DNA from: Leptidea sinapis
Lineage: Eukaryota; Arthropoda; Insecta; Lepidoptera; Pieridae
Length of the DNA stretch: 64,000 nt
Assembly (NCBI RefSeq): GCF_905404315.1
Contig: NC_066272.1
Span: forward strand, 496,001-560,000
Reading direction: 5' to 3'
Part shown: positions 33,301 through 44,343 of the stretch, in pieces
Position numbering within the stretch: the first letter of the stretch is position 1
Layout: the number at the start of each line of letters is the position of its first letter
The notes under the pieces: model-generated
The model's database searches: none
The model's input: only the letters and a program-made list of their open reading frames with translations
Told to the model about the DNA's origin: nothing
Position numbers and translations under genes: made by a program

Positions 33301-35962
33301 CTAAAATAGCTCAGAAGTAATTCAAGCTGACGCACGGTTACAATCTTCTTCGAGCTCATGGAACAAAACGAGACGAGAAAGATTTACCTACACTTGGGCG
33401 AAAATCCAGTTTGACTTTGATGTACGGCGTTTTTTTATTACAACCATGTGGTAACGACTTTTCATTTTCAGCCTATTAATTTCTATATAAAAATAATTAT
33501 ACCTTACCTTTTTACTACTCTACGGCTTCAAATATTGTTAGATTGAGTACTAGTAACTGAGCAAAAGACTCTGATATCATAATAAACATATTTAAAAGAA
33601 TAAGGTAGAAAATAAAGGAATAGTAGAATTAGACTGCAAATGTCCTATCGCAAGTCGTCGATAAGTCGCTGAGTTTCAGTCCTATTGAGTTGTCGTCCTA
33701 TCGAATCATTACGTGAATACCAATTTAGGACCAAGTTTCAATAGGACGACTTCTGAACTACAATGATTTTTGGATCGTTAGAATATACGTGAATCGGCCT
33801 ACAGTTTCTTCGAAGCCAATTTGGCTTTGCTCTCCAGATGCCCACGGAATTGGTAATAGCTCGAAATTTAGAGACCCAGTATTCCGACACTAGGCGAGGC
33901 TGTAAGAGAAGTGTTGTTGAAGAGCGGTGGTACGACAAACAGAGTTTTTTAAGTGGAAAATACGTAAATTTGAGTCTTCTGGGGGTTAAATTGGACAAGA
34001 TTCAATTTTCCCCATTTCGCGACCTTCTCAAGAGGACTCAATCTCTCCCTGTATGGCCCATGTATTCGGAATCACCAGAGGGCCTACCATCAACTTTTAA
34101 TAAGCAATGCGATTCCGATGCAGTTCAGTGTAGGTATCTAAACTGAATCGCTAAAATTCGTTTGATCGCGTATGAAGAAATGAACGAAATGAACGAAATA
34201 AATTTGTCTGTGGTCCGCGGTCTGAGAAAGAGTTGACGCTCTACAGTCGTTGCATAAGTTTGTCTCTCTTACTCGAACCATATGCGTTGCGTTTCGAAAC
34301 CTAAAATAATATGATTTTAGTGGTTTTTTTGCGTATAAAATACTAAAAATACATTTAAAAATTGCGCTTTTTACCGTTAAATTATAGGTTTATAAGTATA
34401 ACAAAAGGTATAATGGTTATTAAGCCTTTTTTTGTACTTATTAAATAATAGTAATATAAATAAATATAGTTCCTTGAATTACATATTAAATGTTTGCTTA
34501 AGTGTGTTCGTAAAAATAACGAGTTATGAACGCACCTCCATTGATATTTGATTTGACAGGAGCACAGAGTACCTACATTTTTTTTAATTCGTTCTTGCGA
34601 ACAGGCCCGGGCATTTACTGCCTCGTCCATAGTATTTTCGTTTTTGGTATTTATTTTCAGTATTTTGTTGTACAAAAAAGTCAACAAGTTATTAAAAACA
34701 CGGTTCACTTTCCTCTAAAGAAGTAGCAAACTTTATTTGAATGGCTAAAAAGCAAACTTTGACACATATCCAGTTTAGGTTGAAATATTACCTCATGGTA
34801 CAAATGAATGAACGAACTACATCAGTTTGCGATTCAATTGACATTATATTTGACAATCAATTGACATCATTACGATTTAATCAGTTGATTTGACGTCAAC
34901 CTAAATTAGATAGCTCTAATTGACGTTGGTTGCTCTGACTTAAAATGAAATTCTGATATCCCAAATCATAGAAATCCTTAGAAATCTAAATGAGGAACTA
35001 GGAGTGACAGTCGATTAATAGAAGACCAACTTGTTAAAAAAACGTGTTAATTCTTGATAAAGGCACAAGGACAATATGAGCGATGGTTTATTCGATTCAG
35101 AATGCCGTCTACAGAAATGTATCGAAAGTATGTATGAGCACAATAAAATTGCAATTGTTATAAGGAAGTTAAGTTGAAAAAAATGTAAAATAAGGTTTTC
35201 GTAAATAACTCAAAAGCTATCATTAATATTTCAGGAATTTCCAAATAGATCTTCAAAGAGCAGAAAATTTCCAATAAAACTCCTAGGAGTCGGAACTGTT
35301 TTATTGGAAATTTTAATAGTAATAAATTAATAGTACTAGTACTATCTCTGTTACATATAATTTAAATTCAATGCCAAAAATAGGTATCTGATTACGTTAC
35401 ACTACGTAACGGGCGTTATGCTAAAGGCGCACTAACGTTAAACACAGTGAACCACATATAATATTTTTAGTACAAAGTTATATAAGTCGCCAAGTCGAGT
35501 AAAAACAAGCGGCATGACCGTACCATCCTTTTCTCGAAACAGTTCAGGTCATTTTCGACCCAATATGACTTTATTGTGGATAAAACTAGAAAGCTGGATT
35601 TTCAAATCCATAAACGCTTAACTGTCAGTTTTATACAAATACCATATAAAAGGTAACTTTTACCACATAAGTATCCATCCCTACGCTGTGATTTTAATGT
35701 GTTTATTTAAATATGTTAATAATAGTTCACAAAAACAAAATTTTATATGTTTTATCTACAGCATATATCGTTTTATTATTCCTGATTTAAAATAAAATAA
35801 ATATAGTTTTACCACCACGACGTTTTATGTATATTTAAGTAAATAATTTTATAAAAAATTTAATAAAATTTATATAATAGTGTGAAAAGCATAACTAATA
35901 TTACCGTCACATTGTGGCCCCGAAAGTATTAGAATATAAACAAGTAACAGTTGAAAAAACAT
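30332..35962 (-). CDS. TIL-domain secreted protein, gene 2 (two exons seen, 3' end missing)
   Basis: Exon 1 (35962-35905) encodes an 18-residue signal peptide (MFFQLLLVYILILSGPQC) and ends in phase 1 before a GTAATA donor. Exon 2 (30514-30332) follows a TTTCAG acceptor, completes an Ala codon, and encodes one ten-cysteine TIL domain (TCGGDN, GNHCGNSC, CVTKCDYNSCDCKPGYVY, YCIYPDDC). It ends in phase 1 before GTGAGT. Cys5-Cys6 spacing (VTK, three residues) is the usual TIL value. Exon 2 is 183 nt, the same length as in gene 1. Predicted role: secreted protease inhibitor or related cysteine-rich protein. No terminal exon was found; read-through past the donor meets a stop after nine codons. The 5.4-kb intron holds a LINE with a nested Harbinger element. 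Confidence 0.75.
30515..31617. other. intronic sequence of TIL gene 2, nothing further recognised
   Basis: AT-rich DNA with no repeat family I can name and no convincing exon on either strand. Confidence 0.4.
31618..31643. repeat. (TA)n microsatellite
   Basis: Uninterrupted TA dinucleotides inside the intron of TIL gene 2. Confidence 0.9.
31681..31890 (-). other. unidentified coding-like segment
   Basis: The minus strand has a 64-codon frame ending at 31681 whose last ~40 residues (VPTDELMEYACDFTGAL then RQVIKIDRRKNHNWY) look protein-coding in composition. Just upstream, in another frame, KVCVRSAFGESMRYNEYFDA also looks coding. The two could be joined by one frameshift, giving a decayed gene or transposon fragment. 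It directly follows the poly-A end of the LINE at 31895. I do not recognise the family. Confidence 0.3.
32377..33801 (+). mobile_element. PIF/Harbinger element, non-autonomous, nested in a LINE
   Basis: CAG is duplicated at 32374-32376 and 33802-33804 and occurs once in the intact LINE. The ends CGGCCCGATTCACGTAA and the inverse of TACGTGAATCGGCCTA form imperfect terminal inverted repeats. Both the 3-bp duplication and the GGCC-type ends fit PIF/Harbinger. 1425 bp long. It contains the N-terminal part of a HARBI1-like transposase (32660-33210) but none of the catalytic core that I can recognise. Confidence 0.85.
32660..33210 (+). pseudogene. Harbinger transposase N-terminal remnant
   Basis: The first part (32664-32864) contains FEMTDTEFVKTFRFTKDLV, the usual start of HARBI1-like transposases. 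After 33002 come LISLAFYATGSYQTIVGQ and then, one frame away, QPTVSRALRQVTQALNDVEL and LYFPLTQDGRDRMKG, in the order expected for this family. The gap 32866-33002 ends in a TTACATTATAG acceptor-like site and may be an intron. A 4-base duplication near 33080 causes the frame change. The nuclease domain with the DDE residues is absent. Confidence 0.75.
34061..35075. other. no gene recognised
   Basis: Part of the TIL gene 2 intron. Repeated CAATTGACAT-like words occur at 34830-34870. Minus-strand ORF 34708-34382 has no recognisable features. Confidence 0.4.
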
Positions 35963-37124
35963 ATTAATATAAATGGTTCAACACATCCACACAATATAAG
36001 AATAACACATTTAGGCTCCAGTATAATATATATATACTGTAATACCCTGAGTGTGTTATTATCATGTGTATAATGTATGCTTAGGCTCGAGTTCATCAAC
36101 TACAAAACAATAGTTGATTACGTAACCGATATGTTAACAGATAACAGTTGTTTAAACAAGCCAGGTTTTTTCGTTTTCATCAAGTATTTTTAACCAACGA
36201 TTTACTAACCCAACGTTTTTGAATGAGTAAGAGTGGAGTTTACGGACTCTCATTTAACTAGTGTTTGATAAATCGGTCGATGAAATGGAAACCCATCTGT
36301 TAAAAAGCCGGTGAAGTATTCACTGTTCACCATGAAAATATTCATAGAGCGGTTACTAAATCAGAAATAACCCAATGCGTGGAGTGAATTAACATGAAAT
36401 AAACAAATGATTTAAGTTGACTCATTAAAGAAGTCACATTGTTAATATTTGTTGACATCTTTATTAAGTAGCATAAATTAAAAAAAATTCAACTTGAGAA
36501 GTTCAAGAACTCATTGGAAACTGTATGCTAGCATGTGGTGCCCATTTGGATGGGTAATAAAGCCACGACACAAAAGTCACTGCCAAATAAACCAACAATT
36601 ATTGACTATGACTAATTAAGTAATTGCCAATTTAGTGCTGTACATATTCTCTTTGTTGATTGTTAAATTTTGATGTTCTGTGAAAGTGTTTAGTAATTTA
36701 GTACTGAAATTGAATATTACCTTGTGCTTGTTAAATAGCAGTTTAAAAAAAATCAAATAAATTTTCAATCGATGAGAGGTGTATTCCAACGGAGTTAAAA
36801 TACCAATATATTGTGCAAAATAAGCGCACCGACGCGACGCCGCCACGAATTCTGCTAAGTTGAAAGGATAGATACGTTTATCAGAAGAATTTAATACAAT
36901 CAGTACGTTTTGCCATCGAACGTATGCAGTCATTTACGTACATACATTTGCTATTTGTGTAGATATTTGATGTTTTGCTTTTTATTGCATTAGGTGATGA
37001 AAAACCACCTCCACCCCTTATTAGAAGGCCAAGTACTGGAGCTGTCAAAACGATAGAAGTAGTATTGGGGCCTAGTTTAGATAGAAACAAATTGGGAAGG
37101 TTAGACACCAAAGAGCTTGAATAG
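35076..37124 (+). CDS. predicted two-exon gene for a 60-residue protein, unknown
   Basis: Exon 1 (35076-35127): ATG in a fair insect context (GACAATATG), 17 codons (MSDGLFDSECRLQKCIE), then A|GTATGT, phase 1. Exon 2 (36994-37124): a T-rich tract ending in CATTAG, phase-compatible (the split codon gives Ser), then a proline-rich start (DEKPPPPLIRRPSTG), a VKTIEVVLGPSLDRN segment, RLDTKELE and TAG at 37122. AATAAA follows at 37159. Exon 2 looks coding by composition. No signal peptide or known domain; probably cytoplasmic or nuclear. The intron contains exon 1 of TIL gene 2 on the other strand. Exon 1 could be wrong; exon 2 is the stronger part. Confidence 0.4.
36085..36215 (-). repeat. dispersed repeat, inverse of 39790-39925
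   Basis: The reverse complement shares GGGTTAGTA, CGTTGGTTAAAAATAC, GATGAA, TTGTTTAAACAACTGTT and AATCAAC in order with 39790-39925. About 130 bp, non-coding, unclassified. Confidence 0.55.
36216..36993. other. no gene recognised
   Basis: Contains a 105-codon minus-strand ORF (36933-36616) without recognisable domain. A short GC-richer patch (CGACGCGACGCCGCCACG, about 36831-36848) stands out from the AT-rich surroundings and could be promoter-like. Confidence 0.35.
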
Positions 37125-37299
37125 ACCTTTATCAGAGGTCCTTATGATAAATTCATAAAATAAAGGAAATGCTTGGTTAAAGAGAAGGACACATGGCCCT
37201 AATTTGAATGACCAACTTATTAAATAAAATTAGTATAAACTTTGAAAGAAAACCCACAAATATAATCAAAAATAAGGATTTTTTATTAGAGTTACAATG

Positions 37300-39790
37300 T
37301 ACCCATGTCATATCGTCCTGTAAACACCGCACAATGAAACTCATTCCACAGCTTTGTAGTACGTGGAAGAAAGCTCTTTGAAAACCGCACTGTGGAGGAC
37401 AGATGAAATAGCTTTTCAGAATGTGGATGTCTCTAAGCAACGCTAAGTGATCCAGCCGTTCACAGAGCACTGGGTCCCCGACAATTGGAGCAGCTCTGCA
37501 TTGCACGCGTACAAATAGATCGAGCTGATACTGCGGTGGCAATGGTCTGGCCATTGATGACAGCAATACTCCATATGTGGCCTGTGACCTGCGCTTTATA
37601 GAACGCTATGAAGTGGTCCAGATTGAACTATCGCCGTGTTCTATTTATGACGCCCAGTTTCTTCGAAGCCAATTTGGCTTTGCTCTCCAGATGCCCACGG
37701 AATTGGCAATAGCTCGAGATTTAGAGAACCAGTATTCCGATACGAGGCGAGGCTGTAAGGGAAGTGTTGTTGAAGAGCGGTGGTACGACAAACAGAGTTT
37801 TTTAAGTGGAAAACACGTAAATTTGAGTCTGCTGGGGGATAAATTGGATCAGATTCAACTTTCCCACTTTCGTGACCGTCTCAAGAGGACTCAATAGAAG
37901 ACACAAATTTCTCCCTTTATGGCCCATTTATATACGGAATCACCAGTGCTGTTGTCTGCATAGTAATGTATGTTGGAGGTGTCGAACACATCATTGATAT
38001 GCAGAGAAAACAGTGTAGAAGACAGGATTCAGCCTTGGGGCACTCCAACGTTCACGGGCTTCGGGTTCGAGTAATAACCGTCGACAACGACATGTATGCT
38101 GCGCCCAGTGAAGAAGGCTGAAGGTCCACTTGCATAAGCTCTCGGGAAGCCCAAATGATGGAAGTTTTGAGAGATGCACCTTGTGCCATACGCGATCAAA
38201 GGCCTACGCTAAATCCAGGCTAACTGCCAGGTCTTGCCCCATGCTTTTGATAACCGCCACCCATCTATGTGTTATGTATACCAGAAGCCTGCCGACTTAC
38301 CATAGTGAAAGTCGTACTGTCGGTCTTTGACCGACTGGTGACCTTCTAGGTATACGAAGAGCTGGCGGTAAATTATGCTTAATAATTGCCATAGACCTGT
38401 AGTTTGTTTGATCTTAACTGTCTCCCTTTTTGGATCGCATGGACAACGGCTGACTTCCATGAGTCAACAGAGCTCTGACAACGCGGGAAGGCCGTGTTTT
38501 TCAATTGTCATCAAGAGTTGAGTTGGATGCAAATAGAGCGCACAGAAGATCGGCGTTCTCGTTTGCTGTATGGGCCAGGGTGTCATTCCTCATGTGCAAT
38601 GGCGGCAGAGACGGCTGGTTACCAAGAGCAGCTTTCTACAACGACCAGAAATTGCGTGTTCCAGTCGGGTAACTGGAAAGCTGCTCGCCGATTTTGACAA
38701 CGTGCTTTAATTTCGGCCGGGCGATTTGCCGCTTAAAGAATCTGGAGACACGGTTGTATTACCTATTTAGAACTTTTTACTTCAGATTTTTGAGCCCAGC
38801 GCCGCAACCCAAGTTCGATACGCCTGTTTTTACTGTCAGATGCAGCTTTAAGTGACGCATCGAACCATGCTTGTGATCTGCCACCGATCGGTACTACATA
38901 GCTTCTATAAAATATCCATGCCCTGCAGTATCACATCGGCTACTACAACGGCGCAGGCACTGGGGTCATCCGAAAGGAAAGGCTCTTGCCCCAAGGGTAG
39001 GATGCAAAAAAGGATCGCATCCTATCCCAATATGCTGACTTGTTGTTCCAAACGCGGTGGGTCGCTGGTGGTCTGCCACGTGGGCTTTCGATAGGCACTT
39101 CACTCCTGACCAGGCAATGGTCGGACGTTCCGAGCGGGGCGTCGACACAGACAATTGGGACAGACCATACACCAGTGCAAAATTATGCACAGATCGCCCT
39201 GCGTAGTCTGTGGTACGCGACCAAAGCCATTCGGCATTAGGCACGTTGAAGTAACCCAAGACTACGATTTCAGCGGAGGCTGAGCAAGCACATAGTAAAC
39301 GGCCGTTCGAACGTAGCCCAAGTGATAAACCGTTTCTGCGTTACCACTATGGGATCTGTAGACACACACGTAGATGCGGACGTGGTACTCAAAATCTACG
39401 TGTAGCCAGACACTTGACAGGTCCCAACCCTCAAAATTGTCAAGCAGTAGTAGATATCCTCCCTAACGAACACTCATAACGAATACACATGCCGGGGCAG
39501 TAGGCAAATAAATATGCTCGATTTTGAACCCATGGTCGGTTATTTAAGCTGTATCACTTGGTCGAGATATCTGCGTCTACTTAAGCTAAACACAAGGCCG
39601 GCTGCGCGGTCTCAAGGTGGTGGAAGACGACGTTTAAGCTCAAGAGGATTCCCCTAATATTTCAAAAGTTCACATTAAGCGTGGAGCGGGGTGCCGTGGT
39701 GTTGAGCCGTTTGTCCACAGACTGCGCGGTACTGTGCCCTCCCCAGAGTACGATGGGCGGCCCGATCAACTTGTAACTCATTCATTCAAT
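37300..39790 (-). mobile_element. CR1-like LINE, long but decayed copy
   Basis: Right to left: endonuclease (39790-38966; GYFNVPNAEWLWSRTTDYAG then FALVYGLSQLSVSTP), linker, RT (38460-37991; IIYRQLFVYLEGHQ, KLPSFGLPESLCKW), NLVQFNP-equivalent segment (37897-37680), and post-RT (37566-37310; QYQLDLFVRVQCRAAP). The 3' untranslated tail is missing; the left edge stops at the MSFIVRCLQDDMTW-equivalent coding segment. Multiple stops and frameshifts. Same family as 31895-34060 and 48449-49352. Confidence 0.85.
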
Positions 39791-39925
39791 GACCCTGGGT
39801 TAGTATACCGTTGGCTAAAAATACATGATGAATGCCAAAAAAAATAGGATTTGTTTAAACAACTGTTGGCTGTTAATATATAACGTTACTTAATCAACGA
39901 TTTTATTGTTAAATATGGTAATGTT
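39790..39925 (+). repeat. dispersed repeat, inverse of 36085-36215
   Basis: See 36085-36215. It abuts the 5' edge of the CR1-like LINE, so the LINE may have inserted beside or into this repeat. Confidence 0.55.
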
Positions 39926-41339
39926 CAATTATTACAAACCTTAAATTTGCATCAGACAAGGTCCCTGCGTCAAATGCACTGAGACTTGCTTTCGTATTGT
40001 GTGAGTCCTCAACTTCCTAGTGAAAGTAGGCGTGGGTTACAATGAAGGTTTGAAGAAAATAGAAAAAATACCAAATTAAGCTAATGTTTAGTACGAAATA
40101 TGCTAATTTACCTGCTGTTTTTAGATACTACGTTCTAAATACTACAAAATTATTATCTAGATAACGTCGTATTTGAAAGAGCCATTAACAGAAGCAGTAG
40201 TCCCACTTTTCACTTTAGTGATCTCTCCCACGGCCACGGAGTAACTGCATTTTCAACGAATCAGTAAAGCGAATACCACGAATTTTATCTTTGTCCAAGG
40301 AAAGAAGCAATGTTCTTTTTTCCTTCACTTCTTCGGTTTTGTTTGCTAAGATTATATGTGAAATGTTCCTCAAATGTAAAATTCATGGATTCACTCGACC
40401 TCCATTTTACTTTTCTAGTATTTCGTGACACAAATTTACGCGATGCCTTCTTTTAATTACAAATTAATTCAACATACATTAAGTTACCCAAGAGTTCTTC
40501 ATAAGAAATTTAAAATAATTTTTCATTGACTATTGTCAATTAATATTATTATATTGTTTATATATTTCTGAAGAAGCGAGCGAACTGATGTGTAAAAAAA
40601 CCGTATCGTTTTAGTATTTAACTATAATAATCGTTGAACTTTATGCTTAAAATTTTTGATTAAATTCCATTGTTTCAGCAACATCAGCACAATAATCACA
40701 ATCACACATAAAGGAAATGTTATGTTAATATTAAGCGGTCATTAACACTATTAGGCTATATAAGAAATGCGCAGAATTTATATTTATACAACACAGTGTT
40801 TCAGATAAAATGGGTAAGTAGAAAGGATTTCCGGAAGCAAATCCGACAGAGGTTGAAAAGAAACAACTCGAGAAAATTGAAAAGATCCGCAAATGTAAGG
40901 CGTCTTAAAGTGATCGCTTTAAACGAGTTCAATGGAAATATTGCAGAAGCGTATTGAAAACGTACAGATGAAATATTTTGTATTGGTTAACTATTAGGGA
41001 AAACTGGTTACTTAAACACTTACTAGTATATTTTTCTATTTAAAAGATAAAATTTAAAAAAATAATGAAGTATAACGCAATTTAAACTGCCACTGTTTTA
41101 CTGTTGGTGATCACCAAAAGTAAATTGTCGTTAAGTGTTTACAAAAATTTAACAGATTTACAAATTACTCCAACGTTCACAGACGAAAAATACCAAATCA
41201 AATAAATATTGTCCAGAGGAAGGTGGTTATAAAAAATTACTACCAGGGTTGAGCATTAAAAGAAAGGTAACCTAATTATCATGGTTTTAGAACAGCTTTT
41301 TGAATACAATTTGAAGCGCAATCGAGCTTAAATTCCACG
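39926..41339. other. no gene recognised
   Basis: AT-rich, no exon or named repeat seen. Confidence 0.4.
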
Positions 41340-41558
41340 GCTTTATAATAATTATTATATAGAAAATTAGTGGCACGTTGTTTGTCCGCAACGAACTCCG
41401 AAACTACTGAACCGATTTTAATCGTATTTACACACTGCATCCAGTTTGATCCAACTTGTGATAGCGTAGTTTTTATTTCGATTCGTGACTTATAAACCAG
41501 TGCCGAAGCCTTTAAAAATTATAAAAAGTGAAAAAAAAATAGTAGGAGAAATCTACTA

Positions 41559-43143
41559 CACTTGCCTGCAAAAGTAAGTATCACACTTTTCAAATTAAAT
41601 TTTTTTAACTATAGAAGGTAGAGATTTAAGATTAAAAACGTTTTGTTGCAAATTTTATAGGCTTTAATTCTTAGAAACAAAAATTAAACATTAGTAACAT
41701 TTTTAACTTAAAAAAGATAAAACAATGAAAATAGACATTTTTAGTTTAGTGTAAAAAAAATCAACTAAAATGTTAAAACTAAAATTTTTAAACATTACAT
41801 GTTATTTAATTTTTAATAACTGGTATTGCCTCCTCGAGCTCTGATTACAGCTTCGAGCCGGTTTGGCATACTGAACACTAGGTTTCGGAGCCGATGTTGG
41901 GGAATATTCTCCCATTCTTCTACCAGGGGCTGCTTTAGTGCCCTGAGGGTAGTAGGTGGTGGTCTGCGATTTTTGACTAGCCTCCCAAGCTCATCCCAGG
42001 CGTGTTCAATCGGGTTGAGGTCAGGACTTCTTGATGGCCAAGCCATCACGCTGATACCGAACTCCTGAATATACTCGTGTACGATATGAGCCGTGTGTAG
42101 CCGGCATTATCATGCATCAGCATCGATCCATCACCCATATTTGCTAAATACGGCCCTGCATACTCATTGAGAATCTCTTGAGCATATCTTTGCCCAGTGA
42201 GGGTGCCATTTTCTATGGCTACTAGCTCTGTGCGACCTTCTGAAGATATGCCAGCCCATACATGTACACTGCCTCCACCGTATTGAACTCTTTCTAAGAT
42301 GAAGGCTGGAAGGTATCGCTCACCAGGTCGCCTGTAAACACTTCGCCTTCCATCAGAAGTGTAAAGGGAGAATCGAGACCCATCTGCAAACAAAATTCTT
42401 GACCATTCTTCTCCATCCCACTGCATGTGTTCACGGGCGTATCGCAGTCCCGCTACTCGATGCTGTCTCTCAAGTTTTGGGCCACTCGCTGGTCTTCGGG
42501 GTTTCAAATTTGCTTCAGCAAGTCTTCTTCTCACTGTACTGTCACTAATGTAGTCCCTCCGGGTCTGAAGTAGCTGTTGCTGGACTTCAACTGCATTTTG
42601 GTGGCGATTTCTTAACACAGTGGAAATAATATAACGATCTTCTCGGGCACTGGTTCACCTGGGTCTGCCATTACAAGGTCTCCTCAGATGGTGTCCAGTC
42701 TCTTCGTACCTTCGCTTTACCTTCTGGACCGTTCGTACCGTCACACCCACCATTCTTGCAGTGCGACGCATACTGATGCCTAGTTCCAAAAAAGCCATGA
42801 TCCTAGCACATTATTCAACTGAAAGAGGCATGATAAATAAATGTTATGAGCTTTTTAGCATAAATTTTTAAAACAAGACCCATCGATCTTGAAAAAAATT
42901 TAAAACAGAAAGAAAAATGTGAATGGTAAAATTGTAATTCGGAAACGTCCACTTTGAAAAAGGAATGGTTTTGTTTTTGTAGTTTTTATTCAGCCAATTC
43001 TTAAAAGAAGGTTGCCGACGATAAAGTTTTTATGTACAAAATTAAATTCTCTTTGGAGTCCTTTTTATTTCGAAAGTATATCTTGTGAACTTAAAACGTT
43101 ATCCCAATTTTAAAAGTGTGATACTTACTTTTGAAGGCCAGTG
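41559..43143 (-). mobile_element. Tc1-like DNA transposon
   Basis: 1585 bp between TA duplications at 41557-41558 and 43144-43145. Ends CACTTGCCTGCAAAAGTAAG and the inverse of ACTTACTTTTGAAGGCCAGTG form imperfect inverted repeats of about 36 bp sharing AAAAGTAAGTATCACACTTTT. It encodes a DD34E transposase on the minus strand with three lesions. The moderate terminal-repeat divergence and lesions suggest middle age. Confidence 0.93.
41813..42831 (-). pseudogene. Tc1 transposase (DD34E) pseudogene
   Basis: Starts at ATG 42831-42829 (MPLSVE). The N-terminal DNA-binding region has GISMRRTARMVGVTVRTVQ. The catalytic part shows LFADGSRFSLY (first Asp), HVWAGISSEGRT, MLMHDNAG (second Asp) and, after a frame change, WPSRSPDLNPIEHAWDELG (Glu). 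Thirty-four residues separate the second Asp and the Glu when the frame change is allowed for. Lesions: a TAA at codon 7, a TGA after NGRPR, and a one-base deletion just after the DNA of the second catalytic Asp. The transposase cuts and pastes its element at TA; this copy cannot make it. Confidence 0.92.
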
Positions 43144-43230
43144 TAGAAATGTAAGAGAATATAACAAAAATGAAAGGAAAAATAAATTATGGGCGATGTA
43201 AGGTTGAGAAGCGGAGAAGGGGGGGGGGTG

Positions 43231-43759
43231 TTTAAGAGTAAAAAACGGTCTATACCAAGCTGTTGGTTTTCTATTTTTATCTTTTTAGAAAAAAATCCAC
43301 TACCTACCCAGATAAGATTAGATTTATATAAGTATAGCCTTACAAATGAATAAACAAATTATTATGTGTGACGGTCCACAAACGACAATACACGTTTTTT
43401 GGAAGTCGATAAGTAAGTGCTTTACGAGAGCATAATTTATGTTTGAAAACTTTCATGGAACAAAGTATTAATTAACATCAGTATGGAATTGTCATTGTCG
43501 TGAGTATAAATAAAGGAAGCATGTTAAAGTGACATAATTGGAGCCGCTAGTTAGTAGTTGTCGATAAAACAAACAACGCTAATGAGACTCGTGAGGGACT
43601 CATTAAAATAATACACGAATCAAGCACAGAATTCATTAGTTAAAGCATTATTATACGAGCGCTGTTTAATTAAGCTGAAGAATTGAGGCAATTGAGGATT
43701 ACTCAGTGGTAAGTGTAGTCTTCATCCGTCGCATTATTGATGATCAAAATTGATTTCAA
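43231..43759. other. no gene recognised
   Basis: Intergenic; an ACTCGTGAGGGACTCAT imperfect palindrome near 43590 is the only visible structure. Confidence 0.35.
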
Positions 43760-44146
43760 TCGATACTAATATTATAAAGCTGCAGTGTTTGTTTGTTTGT
43801 TTGAACGCGCTAATCTCTGGTACTACTGGTCCGATTTGAATGATTCTTTCAGTGTTGGGTAGTCCATTTATCGAGGAAGGCTATAGGCTATGTTTTTTTT
43901 TTTCAAAATTAGGGATCCGTAATAAAATTGCTATTTTGTAACACAAGGTGTAAAATCGAAAACCTATTTTTGCGTGCGCTGCAAAAACTATTGACAATAG
44001 AACAAAATGATGTACAGGTATAATATAGGCAATATATATATTACTTATAAAACTATCGCGTGAATATGGCATATATATATATATATATATATATACATAC
44101 ATATATATACTTTATATGGCAAAACAACGTTTGCCGGGTCAGCTAG
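43760..44146 (+). mobile_element. complete short non-autonomous Helitron
   Basis: Begins TCGATACTAATATTATAAAG after A and ends GGGTCAGCTAG before T, fitting 5'-A|TC...CTAG|T-3'. 387 bp. Contains the GTTTGTTTGTTTG and GAACGCGCTAATCTCTGG segments typical of the lepidopteran group. Compared with 1-211 it has gained a (TA)n tract (about 44070-44110). No ORF. Confidence 0.9.
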
Positions 44147-44343
44147 TTTTAAATAAAAATTGCGTGCATACATAGTACACATGTCAGAAGTGAAACCTAC
44201 ATTGTGCGTGAACTTCTAAACTGCATGATATGTCCATGTGCAGTTCTCGTACATCTGCTAGGATCACACATGAATTGAACACCGGTACCATATTTATGTA
44301 ATTTTTTTATGACAACATAATATATTTATAATGCTTCATTGAA

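Larger units (their letters stand above)
31895..34060 (-). mobile_element. CR1-like LINE 3' half, interrupted by a Harbinger element
   Basis: Right part 34060-33805 (minus strand) and left part 32376-31895 are one LINE, split at GACGCCCAG|TTTCTTCG; the uninterrupted version is seen at 37649-37671. It covers the NLVQFNP region, the post-RT GTPQYQLDPFDRVQRRAAP segment, LCERLDQLALHRDV, and the typical GCCGGC/CACCTGGTG-type tail with poly-A at 31895-31905. Frameshifted, no intact ORF. Confidence 0.85.
41340..43230. repeat. dispersed repeat interrupted by a Tc1 element
   Basis: Left part (41340-41558) carries GTTTGTCCGCAACGAACTCC and GAAACTACTGAACCGATTTTA, a motif of lepidopteran short Helitron-type repeats. 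Right part (43144-43230) carries GAAATGTAAGAGAATATAAC and a G-run, and recurs at about 59265-59345 without the Tc1. The Tc1 (41559-43143) therefore inserted into an existing repeat. Confidence 0.55.

Noticed and set aside
36616..36933. 105-codon minus-strand ORF
   Set aside because: No domain, no signal peptide and no splice partner; length is possible by chance in open AT-rich sequence. Kept only as part of an unassigned stretch.
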